From the IMG/VR virus record IMGVR_UViG_3300036846_000410, positions 1-36,594 of that record: a DNA stretch of 36,594 nucleotides; one strand, given 5' to 3'. Position numbers and translations under genes: made by a program. Position 1 is the stretch's first letter, and the number at the start of each line of letters is the position of its first letter. This stretch comes from a virus. Below the pieces are notes generated by a model. That model ran no database searches, was not told the origin of the DNA, and saw only the letters and a list, made by a program, of their open reading frames with translations. Below are positions 5,835 to 12,759 of the stretch, piece by piece.

Positions 5835-6094
5835 CCGACACCGACCTGTCCAAGTTCGGCATCCGCGACCTGGCGCAGAAGCACGTGGTGGTCTGCCGAC
5901 CCGTCGGCGGCGGCCCGATGTTTACGCTGCTGTGGCGAACTGCCGGCAAGCGCGGCAAGCCGTTGCCGCAGATCGGCGCCATCCTGAGCCGTGCCGGCGT
6001 CACGCTGTGGGTCACCGAAATTCGTGCACCTGGAACGCTCGACCTCGATGCCGTCAGCGGCCGGGTGCTGGTGGTCAAGAAGGACACGCCATGA
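5831..6094 (+). CDS. Unknown early protein, 87 residues
   Basis: ATG 5831 overlaps the stop of the Cys-cluster gene (ATGA) and the stop overlaps the next ATG in the same way. The protein looks like a compact alpha/beta fold with strands such as KHVVVCRPV, MFTLLWRTAG, GVTLWVTEIRAPG and SGRVLVVKKD. No signature residues or membrane segments are seen. I do not recognise the family. Coupling to both neighbours suggests that the three products are made in similar amounts. Confidence 0.7.
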   Translation: MTDTDLSKFGIRDLAQKHVVVCRPVGGGPMFTLLWRTAGKRGKPLPQIGAILSRAGVTLWVTEIRAPGTLDLDAVSGRVLVVKKDTP

Positions 6095-6276
6095 CCCTCA
6101 CCGACGAAGAGATCGAGACGATCCACCGCGTCGCGTCCGAGCGCTACGCCGTCGAGCTGCGCTGGGCGCTGCAAGACGCGGTGAACGGCGCGTCGCACTG
6201 GCGCACCGAGGCCCGCGCGCTGCTCGCGCTGATCAACGCGGGCATCGTGCCCGAGCCACCGAGACCATGGAGATAA
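6091..6276 (+). CDS. Small unknown helical protein, 61 residues
   Basis: ATG 6091 overlaps the preceding stop (ATGA). The product is a short charged helix-rich protein (TDEEIETIHRVASERYAVEL, then WALQDAVNGASHWRTEARAL) ending in a Pro-rich tail. No domain is recognised. It is four bases upstream of the next ATG, whose ribosome-binding site GGAG lies inside its last codons. Confidence 0.65.
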   Translation: MTLTDEEIETIHRVASERYAVELRWALQDAVNGASHWRTEARALLALINAGIVPEPPRPWR

Positions 6277-6280
6277 AACG

Positions 6281-6508
6281 ATGAAACGCTTATGCCTGAG
6301 TGCGGTCATAGAACTCCCTGAAGACGTGTTCGCAGCCGCCGACGTGTTCGCGTCAGTGAAGACGCCATGGAACACGGCGTTGCAGAACCTCAAAGCCAGC
6401 GGGGTGAAATTCGAGCACTCCCAGGACGTTATGGAGGTCAAGACCAAGGCGACGCGCAAGCCGCGCAAGCCGCGCCTGGTGGAGACGCCACCGGACGAGG
6501 CGGCGTGA
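6281..6508 (+). CDS. Small unknown basic protein, 75 residues
   Basis: ATG 6281 has GGAG nine bases upstream. The first 50 residues could fold as a small domain (AVIELPEDVFAAADVFASV, then TALQNLKASGVKFEHSQDV). The C-terminus is a Lys/Arg/Pro-rich tail (TKATRKPRKPRLVE) that could bind nucleic acid. Its stop overlaps the ATG of the Gp157-like gene (TGATG). Unknown function; the basic tail and the neighbouring recombination genes hint at a DNA-related role. Confidence 0.65.
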   Translation: MKRLCLSAVIELPEDVFAAADVFASVKTPWNTALQNLKASGVKFEHSQDVMEVKTKATRKPRKPRLVETPPDEAA

Positions 6509-6972
6509 TGCCATCGCACGCGGACACCATCGCCACGGCCCTGCGCGAGCGCGTGGCGGCGATCGGCGCATCCGTCGGCACCGCCGGGCGCGGCTTCACC
6601 AGGGCCGTCCAGGGCGTCGCAGGAGCCTCTGATGTGGAGGATGTGATGCGAGCCGCGCTCACCGCTGTGGACGCCGCCCGCGCGCTGCACAAGGCGGCCG
6701 ACACCGCGGTGGAGGACGCGACCGCGGCGCTCGCTGAGGCCATAGAGTCCAGCGGCATCCCCTCGGTGCAGACCGAGCACCTCACCGCGTTTCTGAAACG
6801 GCAGCAGGCGTTTGTGAGCATCTCCGATGAGGCGCTGATTCCGAAGCATTATTACGTCGAGACGCTGGACAAGCGTGCGCTCAAATCGGCCCTCGTCGAC
6901 GGCCTCGAGGTGCCGGGCGCATCGCTCGCCACCCGCAACGCCCGCACGCTCGCCATTCGCGCGCGGAACTAG
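6508..6972 (+). CDS. Gp157-like phage protein
   Basis: ATG 6508 overlaps the preceding stop. The 154-residue protein has a long Ala-rich helical N-terminal half (likely coiled coil, about residues 5-85) and a C-terminal part from about residue 108 that recalls siphovirus Gp157-type proteins: ISDEALIPKHYYVETLDKRA, then SALVDGLEVPGASL and the end TLAIRARN. Gp157-like proteins are common next to phage single-strand annealing genes and have been linked to resistance against phage in one host. Placed directly before the ERF gene, 10 bases away, it probably belongs to the recombination module. The family match is by pattern only. Confidence 0.65.
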   Translation: MPSHADTIATALRERVAAIGASVGTAGRGFTRAVQGVAGASDVEDVMRAALTAVDAARALHKAADTAVEDATAALAEAIESSGIPSVQTEHLTAFLKRQQAFVSISDEALIPKHYYVETLDKRALKSALVDGLEVPGASLATRNARTLAIRARN

Positions 6973-6982
6973 GAGACTGATT

Positions 6983-7876
6983 ATGAACGCGATTGTAGAA
7001 GCTACGCCGAACAGCAGTTCTCTGATGACATTCATCGAGCGCGCCGCCCGCGATGACAGCTTTGATATCAACAAATTCGAGGCGATGCTGCGAATGCACC
7101 GTGAACTCGCCGATCAGCAGGCTAGGCAGGCGTTCAACGCCGCGATGGCGCGGGTCGAGGCTGACATCGGTCCGGTGCTGCGTGACCGGCTGAACCCTGG
7201 CGTAAACCGTAAATACGCGACCTTGGAGGCTATGGATGCGGTGGCGCGTCCGGTCTATGTCGAGCACGGGTTCAGCGTCCGCTTCGGCTGCGCGCCAGCG
7301 CCAAAGGCAGACTGGATGCGGATTACCTGCACGGTGTCGCACGAGGCTGGCTACAGCGAGCAGAACTATCTTGACGGCCCGGTGGACATCCAGCAGGGCG
7401 CTCGGGCCCGCAGTCAAGTGCAGGCGGTCGGCAGCACCATCACCTACCTGCGCCGCTACCTGCTCCAGATGGCGTTCAACATCGTGCTGAGCGACGACGA
7501 GGCGGACGACGACGGCGAGGCGACCCGCCGGGACCGGCAGGCAGATCGAGCCTATCCCCCCTCAGATGCCAGGTCCGCTATCAATCGCGACGTGCCGCTT
7601 AACCCCACGCCGCCGAAGCCAGCGCGCACCCCGGCCGAGCTGCTGGACGGGCTGGAGCTGGCCATGAAGGACTGTGGCACGCTGGACGCCGTGAACAAGC
7701 TGATCGCCAACCGCCACGTCCAGGACATGCTGCGCGACTACCAGGGCGACGACCGCGCCCGGCTGCAGGGCATCGTGGCCGCCGGCATTGCTGCGCACGC
7801 CGCGGTGGTGCATCCCGACGCCGAGGCCGACATCTGGGGCGACGCGCCGGTGACCGTGCCGGCGGGCGCGGGGTAG
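6983..7876 (+). CDS. erf: ERF-family single-strand annealing recombinase
   Basis: ATG 6983 has AGGAG 7 bases upstream; an alternative upstream start would overlap the preceding gene. The 297-residue protein shows the ERF core in the first 170 residues: ARQAFNAAMARVEADIGPVL, NRKYATLEAMDAVARPVYVE, HGFSVRFGCAP, and the diagnostic GSTITYLRRYLLQMAF, followed by an Asp-rich break (SDDEADDDGE). The C-terminal 110 residues are a separate helical part. P22 Erf proteins anneal complementary single strands and help circularise or repair phage DNA. No partner exonuclease is visible in this operon; the VRR-NUC gene is on the other operon. Confidence 0.92.
   Translation: MNAIVEATPNSSSLMTFIERAARDDSFDINKFEAMLRMHRELADQQARQAFNAAMARVEADIGPVLRDRLNPGVNRKYATLEAMDAVARPVYVEHGFSVRFGCAPAPKADWMRITCTVSHEAGYSEQNYLDGPVDIQQGARARSQVQAVGSTITYLRRYLLQMAFNIVLSDDEADDDGEATRRDRQADRAYPPSDARSAINRDVPLNPTPPKPARTPAELLDGLELAMKDCGTLDAVNKLIANRHVQDMLRDYQGDDRARLQGIVAAGIAAHAAVVHPDAEADIWGDAPVTVPAGAG
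7858..7876 (+). repeat. Gene-end repeat, copy 1 of 3
   Basis: GCCGGCGGGCGCGGGGT followed by the stop codon encodes the C-terminal PAGAG of the ERF protein. Copies at 8100-8118 and 8332-8350 end the next gene and a nine-codon frame in the same way; copies 1 and 2 are identical over 17 bases and copy 3 differs by one base. The repeats look like sites where genes were joined. Confidence 0.7.
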
Positions 7877-7887
7877 GAGAGGATGAG

Positions 7888-8118
7888 ATGGCGATAGTAC
7901 CACAGACCGTGCCGCCCGGCCTTGGCTGGCGCCACTGGGGCGACGTGCACCCATCGCCCTTGACCACGGTCGAGGCTTGGCGGCGCGAATGGCAGTCTGT
8001 GGAGGTGCTACGCCTCGCAGATATCCACCCGGCGACGAATGTCTGGGGCCTCTACTGGCGCCCATTGCAACCGCCGCGGCTAGAACCGGAAGTACCCGAG
8101 CCGGCGGGCGCGGGGTGA
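7888..8118 (+). CDS. Small unknown Trp-rich protein, 76 residues
   Basis: ATG 7888 has GGAGAGG close upstream. The product has six Trp in 76 residues (GLGWRHWGDVHP, VEAWRREWQSVE, TNVWGLYWRPLQ) and ends in PEPAGAG, the repeated gene-end motif. No domain is recognised. Its composition suggests a small folded protein rather than a membrane segment. It may share regulation with the ERF gene 11 bases upstream. Confidence 0.65.
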   Translation: MAIVPQTVPPGLGWRHWGDVHPSPLTTVEAWRREWQSVEVLRLADIHPATNVWGLYWRPLQPPRLEPEVPEPAGAG

Positions 8119-8119
8119 C

Positions 8120-8302
8120 ATGGAACACGAAGAATATCTCGGCGACGGCCTGTATGCGTCGTTCGACGGCTTCCAGATCGTGCTGCGAGCGCCGCGCGAT
8201 GGTGGCGATCATTTCGTGGCCTTGGAGCCAACGGTATGGCGCGCCTTGCGCGACTGGCTGGACCGATGTCCCAATCTCAAGCAACACATGGACGGTGCGT
8301 AA
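8120..8302 (+). CDS. Conserved 60-residue phage protein
   Basis: ATG 8120 follows the preceding stop by one base. The pattern EYLGDGLYASFDGFQIVLRA, then GGDHFVALEPTVWRALRDWL is that of a small protein found in many proteobacterial phages and integrated elements, usually near recombination genes. Its function is not known to me. The fold is probably a small beta-hairpin followed by helices; no catalytic residues are apparent. Confidence 0.75.
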   Translation: MEHEEYLGDGLYASFDGFQIVLRAPRDGGDHFVALEPTVWRALRDWLDRCPNLKQHMDGA

Positions 8303-8323
8303 GGTGCCGGGCGTGACCAGCGC

Positions 8324-8350
8324 ATGACCGAGCCGGCGGGGGCGGGGTGA
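8324..8350 (+). other. Nine-codon frame with gene-end repeat, copy 3
   Basis: A tiny frame MTEPAGAG ends at 8350 inside the repeat (8332-8350) and overlaps the next ATG as TGATG. No ribosome-binding site precedes it. It looks like the remnant tail of a gene that ended in the same way as its two upstream neighbours, left after a deletion between repeats, rather than a functional gene. Confidence 0.4.
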
Positions 8351-8709
8351 TGCGCGATCTGCGCGAACTCGATGCGTACCGACTGCGCGGCGATGCCGTG
8401 GCCCACTATGGCTGGGACGGTGACGGAACCTGCGGCGCATTCTCGATGCCATCCCCGGTCGATCGCCAGCCGCTTGTGGTCGTCGCCAGCGTCGGCGGGG
8501 GATGGGATCACTGCTCTGTCAGCCGGCGCAATCGGATGCCGAACTGGACCGAGATGGAGCACATCAAACGGCTGTTCTTCCGCGACGAGGAAACCGCGAT
8601 GCAACTGCACGTGCCAGTCACCGAGCACATTAACTGCCACCCGCTGACGCTGCATCTGTGGCGGCCAGCCGATGGGCAGATACCGCGCCCGCCGGCAATT
8701 ATGGTGTGA
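8350..8709 (+). CDS. DUF7694-type phage protein
   Basis: ATG 8350 (119 residues) is preferred to the GTG three bases earlier. The middle and end match a widespread phage family: WDHCSVSRRNRMPNWTEMEH, IKRLFFRDEETAMQLHVP, HINCHPLTLHLWRP and IPRPPAIMV. The N-terminal 50 residues are more variable and include AYRLRGDAV and GTCGAFSMPS. The family has no known function but usually sits at the end of early or middle operons. It ends the rightward operon here, 12 bases before a strong hairpin. Confidence 0.8.
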   Translation: MRDLRELDAYRLRGDAVAHYGWDGDGTCGAFSMPSPVDRQPLVVVASVGGGWDHCSVSRRNRMPNWTEMEHIKRLFFRDEETAMQLHVPVTEHINCHPLTLHLWRPADGQIPRPPAIMV

Positions 8710-8721
8710 CAGGCCACCTAA

Positions 8722-8745
8722 GCGCGATAACCGGCCTTATCGCGC
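8722..8745 (+). terminator. Hairpin after early rightward operon
   Basis: GCGCGATAA (8722-8730) and TTATCGCGC (8737-8745) are perfectly complementary with a six-base loop, 12 bases after the operon's last stop. There is no T run after it on either strand, so it may end transcription with Rho, protect the 3' end, or serve as a binding site. Confidence 0.5.
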
Positions 8746-8951
8746 GTGATGCAATTTCCCCGCAAACCCGCAGAAACCCGTGGTTTCCCACAGAAAAGGG
8801 CGCCCCTCGCGAGGCGCCCGGTGTGTCGGAAGGGTAGGCACGTCCCGGCGCTGACGAGGCGCCGACCTGGGTCACAACCGGCCATGCTGTGCGGGAGTGC
8901 CGCCCCGATTGAGCGCACAGGCCCCGCGCGGTAGGCGGCCGGCGGTGGGGA
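8746..8951. other. 206-base gene-free stretch between convergent operons
   Basis: No gene is seen. It holds a short inverted repeat GAAACC-CGT-GGTTTC (8773-8787) and the minus-strand terminator listed separately. Open frames on both strands here are short and lack ribosome-binding sites. Confidence 0.5.
8794..8819 (-). terminator. Intrinsic terminator of leftward holin/GH26 pair
   Basis: GGGCGCC (8798-8804) pairs with GGCGCCC (8813-8819) around an eight-base loop. Read on the minus strand the stem is followed by TTTT and CTG, so it is an intrinsic terminator for leftward transcription, about 130 bases after the stop of the membrane-protein gene. Confidence 0.75.
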
Positions 8952-9167
8952 CTACGGAGGCCGCCGTCCGAGCGAGATCAGCACGGCGACCGCGGCCAGC
9001 ACCTCGCCGGTGATCGAGACCAGGTTCTCCCCGCTCCGCGTGCACATCGCCTCGACGCCCAGCATGCACCCGGCGAACACCAGCACCTGCTGCAGCAGTA
9101 CCGCGCCCACCAGCATGGCCAAGAGCAGCCACGCGCCCCGCACCGGGTCGAACGGGCCGCCGGGCAT
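8952..9167 (-). CDS. Small membrane protein, possible holin
   Basis: ATG 9167 gives 71 residues with two hydrophobic segments: about residues 12-37 (WLLLAMLVGAVLLQQVLVFA) and 52-65 (ITGEVLAAVAVLISL), separated by a short polar loop with two Cys, and a basic C-terminal GRRPP. This is the layout of a class II-type holin or another small membrane partner. It follows the GH26-like gene by nine bases and has no obvious ribosome-binding site, so translation may be coupled. The holin call rests only on size, topology and context. Confidence 0.6.
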   Translation of the reverse strand: MPGGPFDPVRGAWLLLAMLVGAVLLQQVLVFAGCMLGVEAMCTRSGENLVSITGEVLAAVAVLISLGRRPP

Positions 9168-9176
9168 GGCACGGGG

Positions 9177-10250
9177 CTACAGCGGCCTGCCGAGCCGGCT
9201 CAGCGGCAGGCAATACGGGTTGCTCATCGCGGCGCGGGTGTTCTGCTGCTGGCAGAGCGCCCACCCGTTGCCGCTCGTCTTGCCCGACCACGCATGGAAT
9301 ATGGCGGTGCGCGGCATGTGCTGCTTGATCGTTTCGATATGCGCGTTGAGGTCGATACTGCCGCCGGCTGACGCGCTGCCGCTGCCCCATTCGGTCATCC
9401 ACCAAGGATGCCTCGGGTGCTCGGCGGTCTGCGCGTCATAGATGCTCTGATAGGCCGTGCATTGGTTCGAGTAGACATCCTCGCCGTGGGTATCGACCAC
9501 GTCGTCACCGGGCCAGCTTTCCGGCGTGTACTGGCTCAACGTCCAGATCAGGTTGCGCAGTCCAGCCGCGTCATAGTGCGCCCGGCGCTGGCGCCATAGT
9601 TCCCCAAACTTTCCGTTCCCCCAGCCGTGCGGGATGCCCCACCAAAAGCCGCCGCCTCCCCCTGCGGTGCCCCACTTGTTTTCGATCAGCGGTCGATACA
9701 GCGTGACGACTCCTCCTGCTTCGAGTTCCTTCAATCCGGCAATCTCCTGGTCCCAGGATATGCGTAGATTGTCCCACTCCCGCGTGCCTTGCGTGAGGCA
9801 TGCGTCCACATTGACGCCGATCGTCTGGCAACCGCCGTGTCCACTTGGATTGGGCTGAAAACTGGTAATGCAAACCAGTCCTCCGCTATTCCAGTGATGC
9901 AAGCAGCGGTCATTGCATTTTGGGACATCCGCCGGTGTCATGGCGCCAGTGTCCCAGTCCCTCCAATATCCCTCACCCGTGAGCCCAGGATATTCACCGG
10001 ACTGCTGATAGAGCGCGTCATCCACATCCGTATTGGCGACGGGATCATGGTATTGACCTGGGATCACGCCCTTGCCCGCGAGGCCGGCGAGCCACGCCAG
10101 CAGGACCGCCTTAGGATCATCGACCGGCGGGTCGATCGGCGGCTGCTCCGGCGGTACGGCGGTCTCCAGCGCGGTGACGCGGGCATCGAGGGCCAGGACC
10201 TGATCCGCTAGTTCGTTGTGGTCGTCTAGGGTGGGCACTGACTCCGGCAT
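9177..10250 (-). CDS. GH26-like glycoside hydrolase
   Basis: ATG 10250 has AGGAG 8 bases upstream. Of 357 residues the first 33 form a short coiled-coil segment (NELADQVLALDARVTALET), then a Pro-rich linker, then the catalytic domain. It shows a GH26 beta-mannanase-like pattern: GGLVCITSFQPNPSG (123-137), VVTLYRPLIE (181-190) with E190 as likely acid/base, a Gly-rich loop and FWWGIPHGW (202-210), and WWMTEWGSG (283-291) with E287 as likely nucleophile. No signal peptide is seen. It may degrade host exopolysaccharide or capsule, or help lysis. The coiled coil suggests oligomerisation. Substrate is unknown. Confidence 0.7.
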   Translation of the reverse strand: MPESVPTLDDHNELADQVLALDARVTALETAVPPEQPPIDPPVDDPKAVLLAWLAGLAGKGVIPGQYHDPVANTDVDDALYQQSGEYPGLTGEGYWRDWDTGAMTPADVPKCNDRCLHHWNSGGLVCITSFQPNPSGHGGCQTIGVNVDACLTQGTREWDNLRISWDQEIAGLKELEAGGVVTLYRPLIENKWGTAGGGGGFWWGIPHGWGNGKFGELWRQRRAHYDAAGLRNLIWTLSQYTPESWPGDDVVDTHGEDVYSNQCTAYQSIYDAQTAEHPRHPWWMTEWGSGSASAGGSIDLNAHIETIKQHMPRTAIFHAWSGKTSGNGWALCQQQNTRAAMSNPYCLPLSRLGRPL

Positions 10251-10262
10251 GCGGATTTCTCC

Positions 10263-10300
10263 TTGACATTTGGGTGCTGTGCGACGCATATACGACGCAT
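10263..10300 (+). promoter_or_regulatory. Promoter and tandem operator of RHH gene
   Basis: A consensus TTGACA (10263-10268) puts the start at about 10298, next to ATG 10299; the -10 region is weak (GCATAT at 10286-10291). Two direct copies of CGACGCAT lie at 10282-10289 and 10293-10300, eleven bases apart, one helical turn. The second includes the first two bases of the ATG. Ribbon-helix-helix proteins typically bind such tandem sites, so autoregulation is likely. Confidence 0.6.
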
Positions 10301-10433
10301 GAAAAGCCCGCGTCTCAATATCACCGTTACCGCTCCGCAGCAGACGTGGCTGGCGCGAGAGGCGAAACGCCTTGGCGTGTCGGTCGGCGAGTTGCTGCGC
10401 CGGATCATCGATCAGATCCGAGGCAGCAAATGA
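10299..10433 (+). CDS. Ribbon-helix-helix DNA-binding protein, 44 residues
   Basis: The 44-residue product has the ribbon-helix-helix layout: a short strand RLNITVTAPQ near the N-terminus, then two helices (WLAREAKRLGV and VGELLRRIIDQIRG) linked by a turn. Length matches CopG/Arc-type minimal repressors. No ribosome-binding site precedes ATG 10299 and the predicted transcription start is one base upstream, so translation is probably leaderless. The stop overlaps the next ATG (ATGA), tying it to the membrane-protein cassette downstream. It likely represses its own operon and perhaps the divergent GH26-like gene. Confidence 0.8.
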   Translation: MKSPRLNITVTAPQQTWLAREAKRLGVSVGELLRRIIDQIRGSK

Positions 10434-10639
10434 GCGAGCTGCCTCTGGACTACCGCGACCAACTTAATCTGCGCGAACAGATCGCACGGATCGACCGCGA
10501 CATGGCGGACATCCACAAGCTGCGGGCCGAACGAGACAAACTCACCCGCGACCATTGGCTGCTGATGCTGGCCGCACTGATCGCGGCATTTGCGGTGATC
10601 GTCGCCCGACTGCCGGAACTCATCGCGGCGTTCAGATAA
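10430..10639 (+). CDS. Small coiled-coil membrane protein
   Basis: The 69-residue protein has a charged helical first half (LREQIARIDRDMADIHKLRA) and one hydrophobic segment near residues 43-61 (WLLMLAALIAAFAVIVARLP). Such proteins are often holin-associated or unassigned phage membrane proteins. ATG 10430 overlaps the stop of the RHH gene, and the next gene starts two bases after this one ends. No ribosome-binding site is needed if translation is coupled. The role in lysis is only suggested by the cluster of three membrane genes. Confidence 0.65.
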   Translation: MSELPLDYRDQLNLREQIARIDRDMADIHKLRAERDKLTRDHWLLMLAALIAAFAVIVARLPELIAAFR

Positions 10640-10640
10640 C

Positions 10641-10832
10641 ATGGACGACACCACGGAACTCCGCAGCGACATTCGTGACTTGCGGCAGCGCTCCACCCTG
10701 CTGACCTGGGCAATGGGCGCCTCGCTCGGCCTGCTCGCCGCCCTGCTTGGCAGCATGGTCAGCATCTCTTTCCAACTGGGCCACGTGACCGGCCAGCTCG
10801 GCGTGCTCATCGGCCACGTGCAGATGCATTAG
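10641..10832 (+). CDS. Small membrane protein, XhlA-like layout
   Basis: ATG 10641 gives 63 residues: a charged N-terminal helix (TELRSDIRDLRQRSTLL) followed by a hydrophobic segment (WAMGASLGLLAALLGSMVSI) and a short polar tail with several His and Gly. The layout recalls XhlA-like or other phage holin-associated proteins, but similarity is general. It is in the middle of a three-gene membrane cassette. Confidence 0.6.
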   Translation: MDDTTELRSDIRDLRQRSTLLTWAMGASLGLLAALLGSMVSISFQLGHVTGQLGVLIGHVQMH

Positions 10833-10842
10833 GAGATTCGCC

Positions 10843-11052
10843 ATGCTGTATGCTCTGCTGCATCTTTGGCTCTGGGCTTGCCTGCTCATAGTGCCGGTCG
10901 TCGCGGTCCTGGCGCTCGTCAACGCAACCTCACGCAAACGACCCACTGCACCGCCGGCCATGCTCCGCAGGACGCCGGAAGAACAGCGCGAGTTTGCTCG
11001 TTGGGTGCGCTCACTGGGACTCCCCGCGGACAGCATCAATCGGCCCCAATAG
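10843..11052 (+). CDS. Small membrane-anchored protein
   Basis: ATG 10843 has AGGAG 8 bases upstream. The 69-residue protein opens with a strongly hydrophobic segment (LLHLWLWACLLIVPVVAVLA) that could be a membrane anchor, then a basic stretch TSRKRP and a soluble C-terminal part (EEQREFARWVRSLGLP). An N-terminal anchor with a soluble domain is also the layout of an inner-membrane spanin, but this one is short. Its end overlaps the end of the convergent internal virion gene by 42 bases. Confidence 0.6.
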   Translation: MLYALLHLWLWACLLIVPVVAVLALVNATSRKRPTAPPAMLRRTPEEQREFARWVRSLGLPADSINRPQ

Positions 11053-12759
11053 GCCATATGGAATGGCCCGACCGATATTCGGTGTGGCACCGCCCAAGCT
11101 GGTATCAATCAGCCGCCCCGACACCGTGGGGCTGCGCAGATACTGCTGGAGGTATCGGTTGGCGACACCAAATGGCAGCAATGCCGCGCCGGACAAAGGG
11201 TGCTCGGCCAGCGATATCGCTGCTGCTCTTGGCGCGGTCCCGCTCTCCGGCATAGCTCCAAAGAACTGCTTGCCGATATCGGCTAGGCCGCCCACCGTGC
11301 CGGTCTTGCCGCCAGCCAATGACCCGTATTTTCGTTGCTGATTGAGCACCTGCTGCTGTAGGCCACCGAGCGAAATGTCGCCCGTGGTCGACTTGTCCAC
11401 CAGTGGCTCGACCGTCTTCATGATCCGGTACTGATATCGGAGATTACGGAGTTGGTCGGCAATATCAGGCGTGGGAGACGACGCCACCAGCCGATCCTCG
11501 ACCGCCTGTCCAATACGCGACAGATAGGGCTGCGCCGCCGATGGCGCGGCATCGGCGATCTTCGCGAGGGGGCCGTCGCTCGCGGTCAGGGATAGATATT
11601 GCTGCGGCGTGATGGGGCCGCCCTTGAATGCGTCACCAACTTCACGGATCGCGCGACCGACATGCCCCACCGTGTCAGGATCGAGGAAACGGGTTGCATC
11701 TGTGCCGACAGCGGCGAGGTCACCGGCTAGCGTGTTGCCGCCGGTAACCTGCGGCACCTGATTAGTCACGTTGGTAAATCCGTCGCTGATGTTCTTTTTT
11801 ATCCCCGTCCACTCCGCTGGACCGAACGTGTCTGCACTGCCGCCCATTTCACGCGCTAGTGCGCCCTGCACGGCACGATGAGTTGCGAGATCGGAAGCTC
11901 CCACGCCGCTAAGCGGTAGTTTGTTGAGCGTGTCAGCCATGATCCGTAGAACCGGATTGGAAGACATCGCAGTGATCGGCACATCAATGCCCATCTGCCG
12001 CGCCCGGTCTGCCAACGCGGCAATGGCGGGCTGTACCCCGCCGGCATAGCCGCGCAGTGTGTCAATCGCCTTGGTGACCCCGCCGAGCATCGGCCCCGCC
12101 ACGCCGCCGGTGATCGCGCCAGTAGCGATCTGGTCCGATACTGGCTGGTCCGATGCCGAAGATGTTAGTGCTGCCTGGGTGGCACCGGTAGTGGCGCCCT
12201 GGCCAGCCAACTGCGCGCCGCGGGCAATCGTGCCCTCTGCCGGCTGCAGTGCGGCAATCGCCTGCGCCACCTTGCCGGCAGCGCCAGGAATTGCCGCAGC
12301 AGCACGCCCGACCAGGGCGCCAGCGCCACCAATCAGCGGTAACGTCGCCAAGGTCTGACCACCAACACGTCCGATGCTCGCCTGCGTGGAATCCGCATGC
12401 GCCTGCTCCCAGGCGTCGCGGTCGGCCTTGTTGGCCTGGCGCAGCGCATCGACGTCGACAGTGACGCCAGGAGGCGCGAGCTTGTTAGCGGTCCACGCCA
12501 ACCCCTCGGCGCCGGTATCGCCCACATCCCGCACGCCACGGGCGACGCCCTCGAGTAGCGGCGCATTGACCGGGCCGGCAATGGCCGGCTTACCAGCGGT
12601 GGCGAGGTTGGTTTTGATGTTGTCCCAGGCGCGCTCCAGGAACCCTCGGTCGTCCACTGGAGCATCCGGCGGCGCTCCAGCATGGTATTCAGCCGGCGCG
12701 GTCAGCGAGCTGCTGTCGGTGTCGCTGGTGTCGTCGCCGACGTGGTAATCGTCTGCCAT
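11011..12759 (-). CDS. Internal virion / DNA-ejection protein, 582 residues
   Basis: ATG 12759 overlaps the stop of the gene above (TGATG); the seven upstream codons are discarded. The 582-residue protein has an acidic N-terminus, then Ala/Gly-rich hydrophobic stretches (residues about 125-165 and 185-225, for example TLATLPLIGGAGALVGRAAA and IATGAITGGVAGPMLGGV) and a long helical body. This layout is typical of podovirus ejection proteins that leave the capsid and form a channel across the envelope. It is the last gene of the morphogenesis operon. The call is from position, composition and glycine-zipper segments, not from a recognised family. Confidence 0.7.
   Translation of the reverse strand: MADDYHVGDDTSDTDSSSLTAPAEYHAGAPPDAPVDDRGFLERAWDNIKTNLATAGKPAIAGPVNAPLLEGVARGVRDVGDTGAEGLAWTANKLAPPGVTVDVDALRQANKADRDAWEQAHADSTQASIGRVGGQTLATLPLIGGAGALVGRAAAAIPGAAGKVAQAIAALQPAEGTIARGAQLAGQGATTGATQAALTSSASDQPVSDQIATGAITGGVAGPMLGGVTKAIDTLRGYAGGVQPAIAALADRARQMGIDVPITAMSSNPVLRIMADTLNKLPLSGVGASDLATHRAVQGALAREMGGSADTFGPAEWTGIKKNISDGFTNVTNQVPQVTGGNTLAGDLAAVGTDATRFLDPDTVGHVGRAIREVGDAFKGGPITPQQYLSLTASDGPLAKIADAAPSAAQPYLSRIGQAVEDRLVASSPTPDIADQLRNLRYQYRIMKTVEPLVDKSTTGDISLGGLQQQVLNQQRKYGSLAGGKTGTVGGLADIGKQFFGAMPESGTAPRAAAISLAEHPLSGAALLPFGVANRYLQQYLRSPTVSGRLIDTSLGGATPNIGRAIPYGLLGPIDAVRGESQ

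Noticed and set aside
5815-7074. Minus-strand frame of 419 codons over the early operon
   Set aside because: It opposes several coupled early genes and has no recognisable domain or ribosome-binding site.
8872-9405. Minus-strand frame of 177 codons across the membrane-protein gene
   Set aside because: It spans the end of the GH26-like gene and the membrane gene in another phase; it has no ribosome-binding site and a shadow-like composition.
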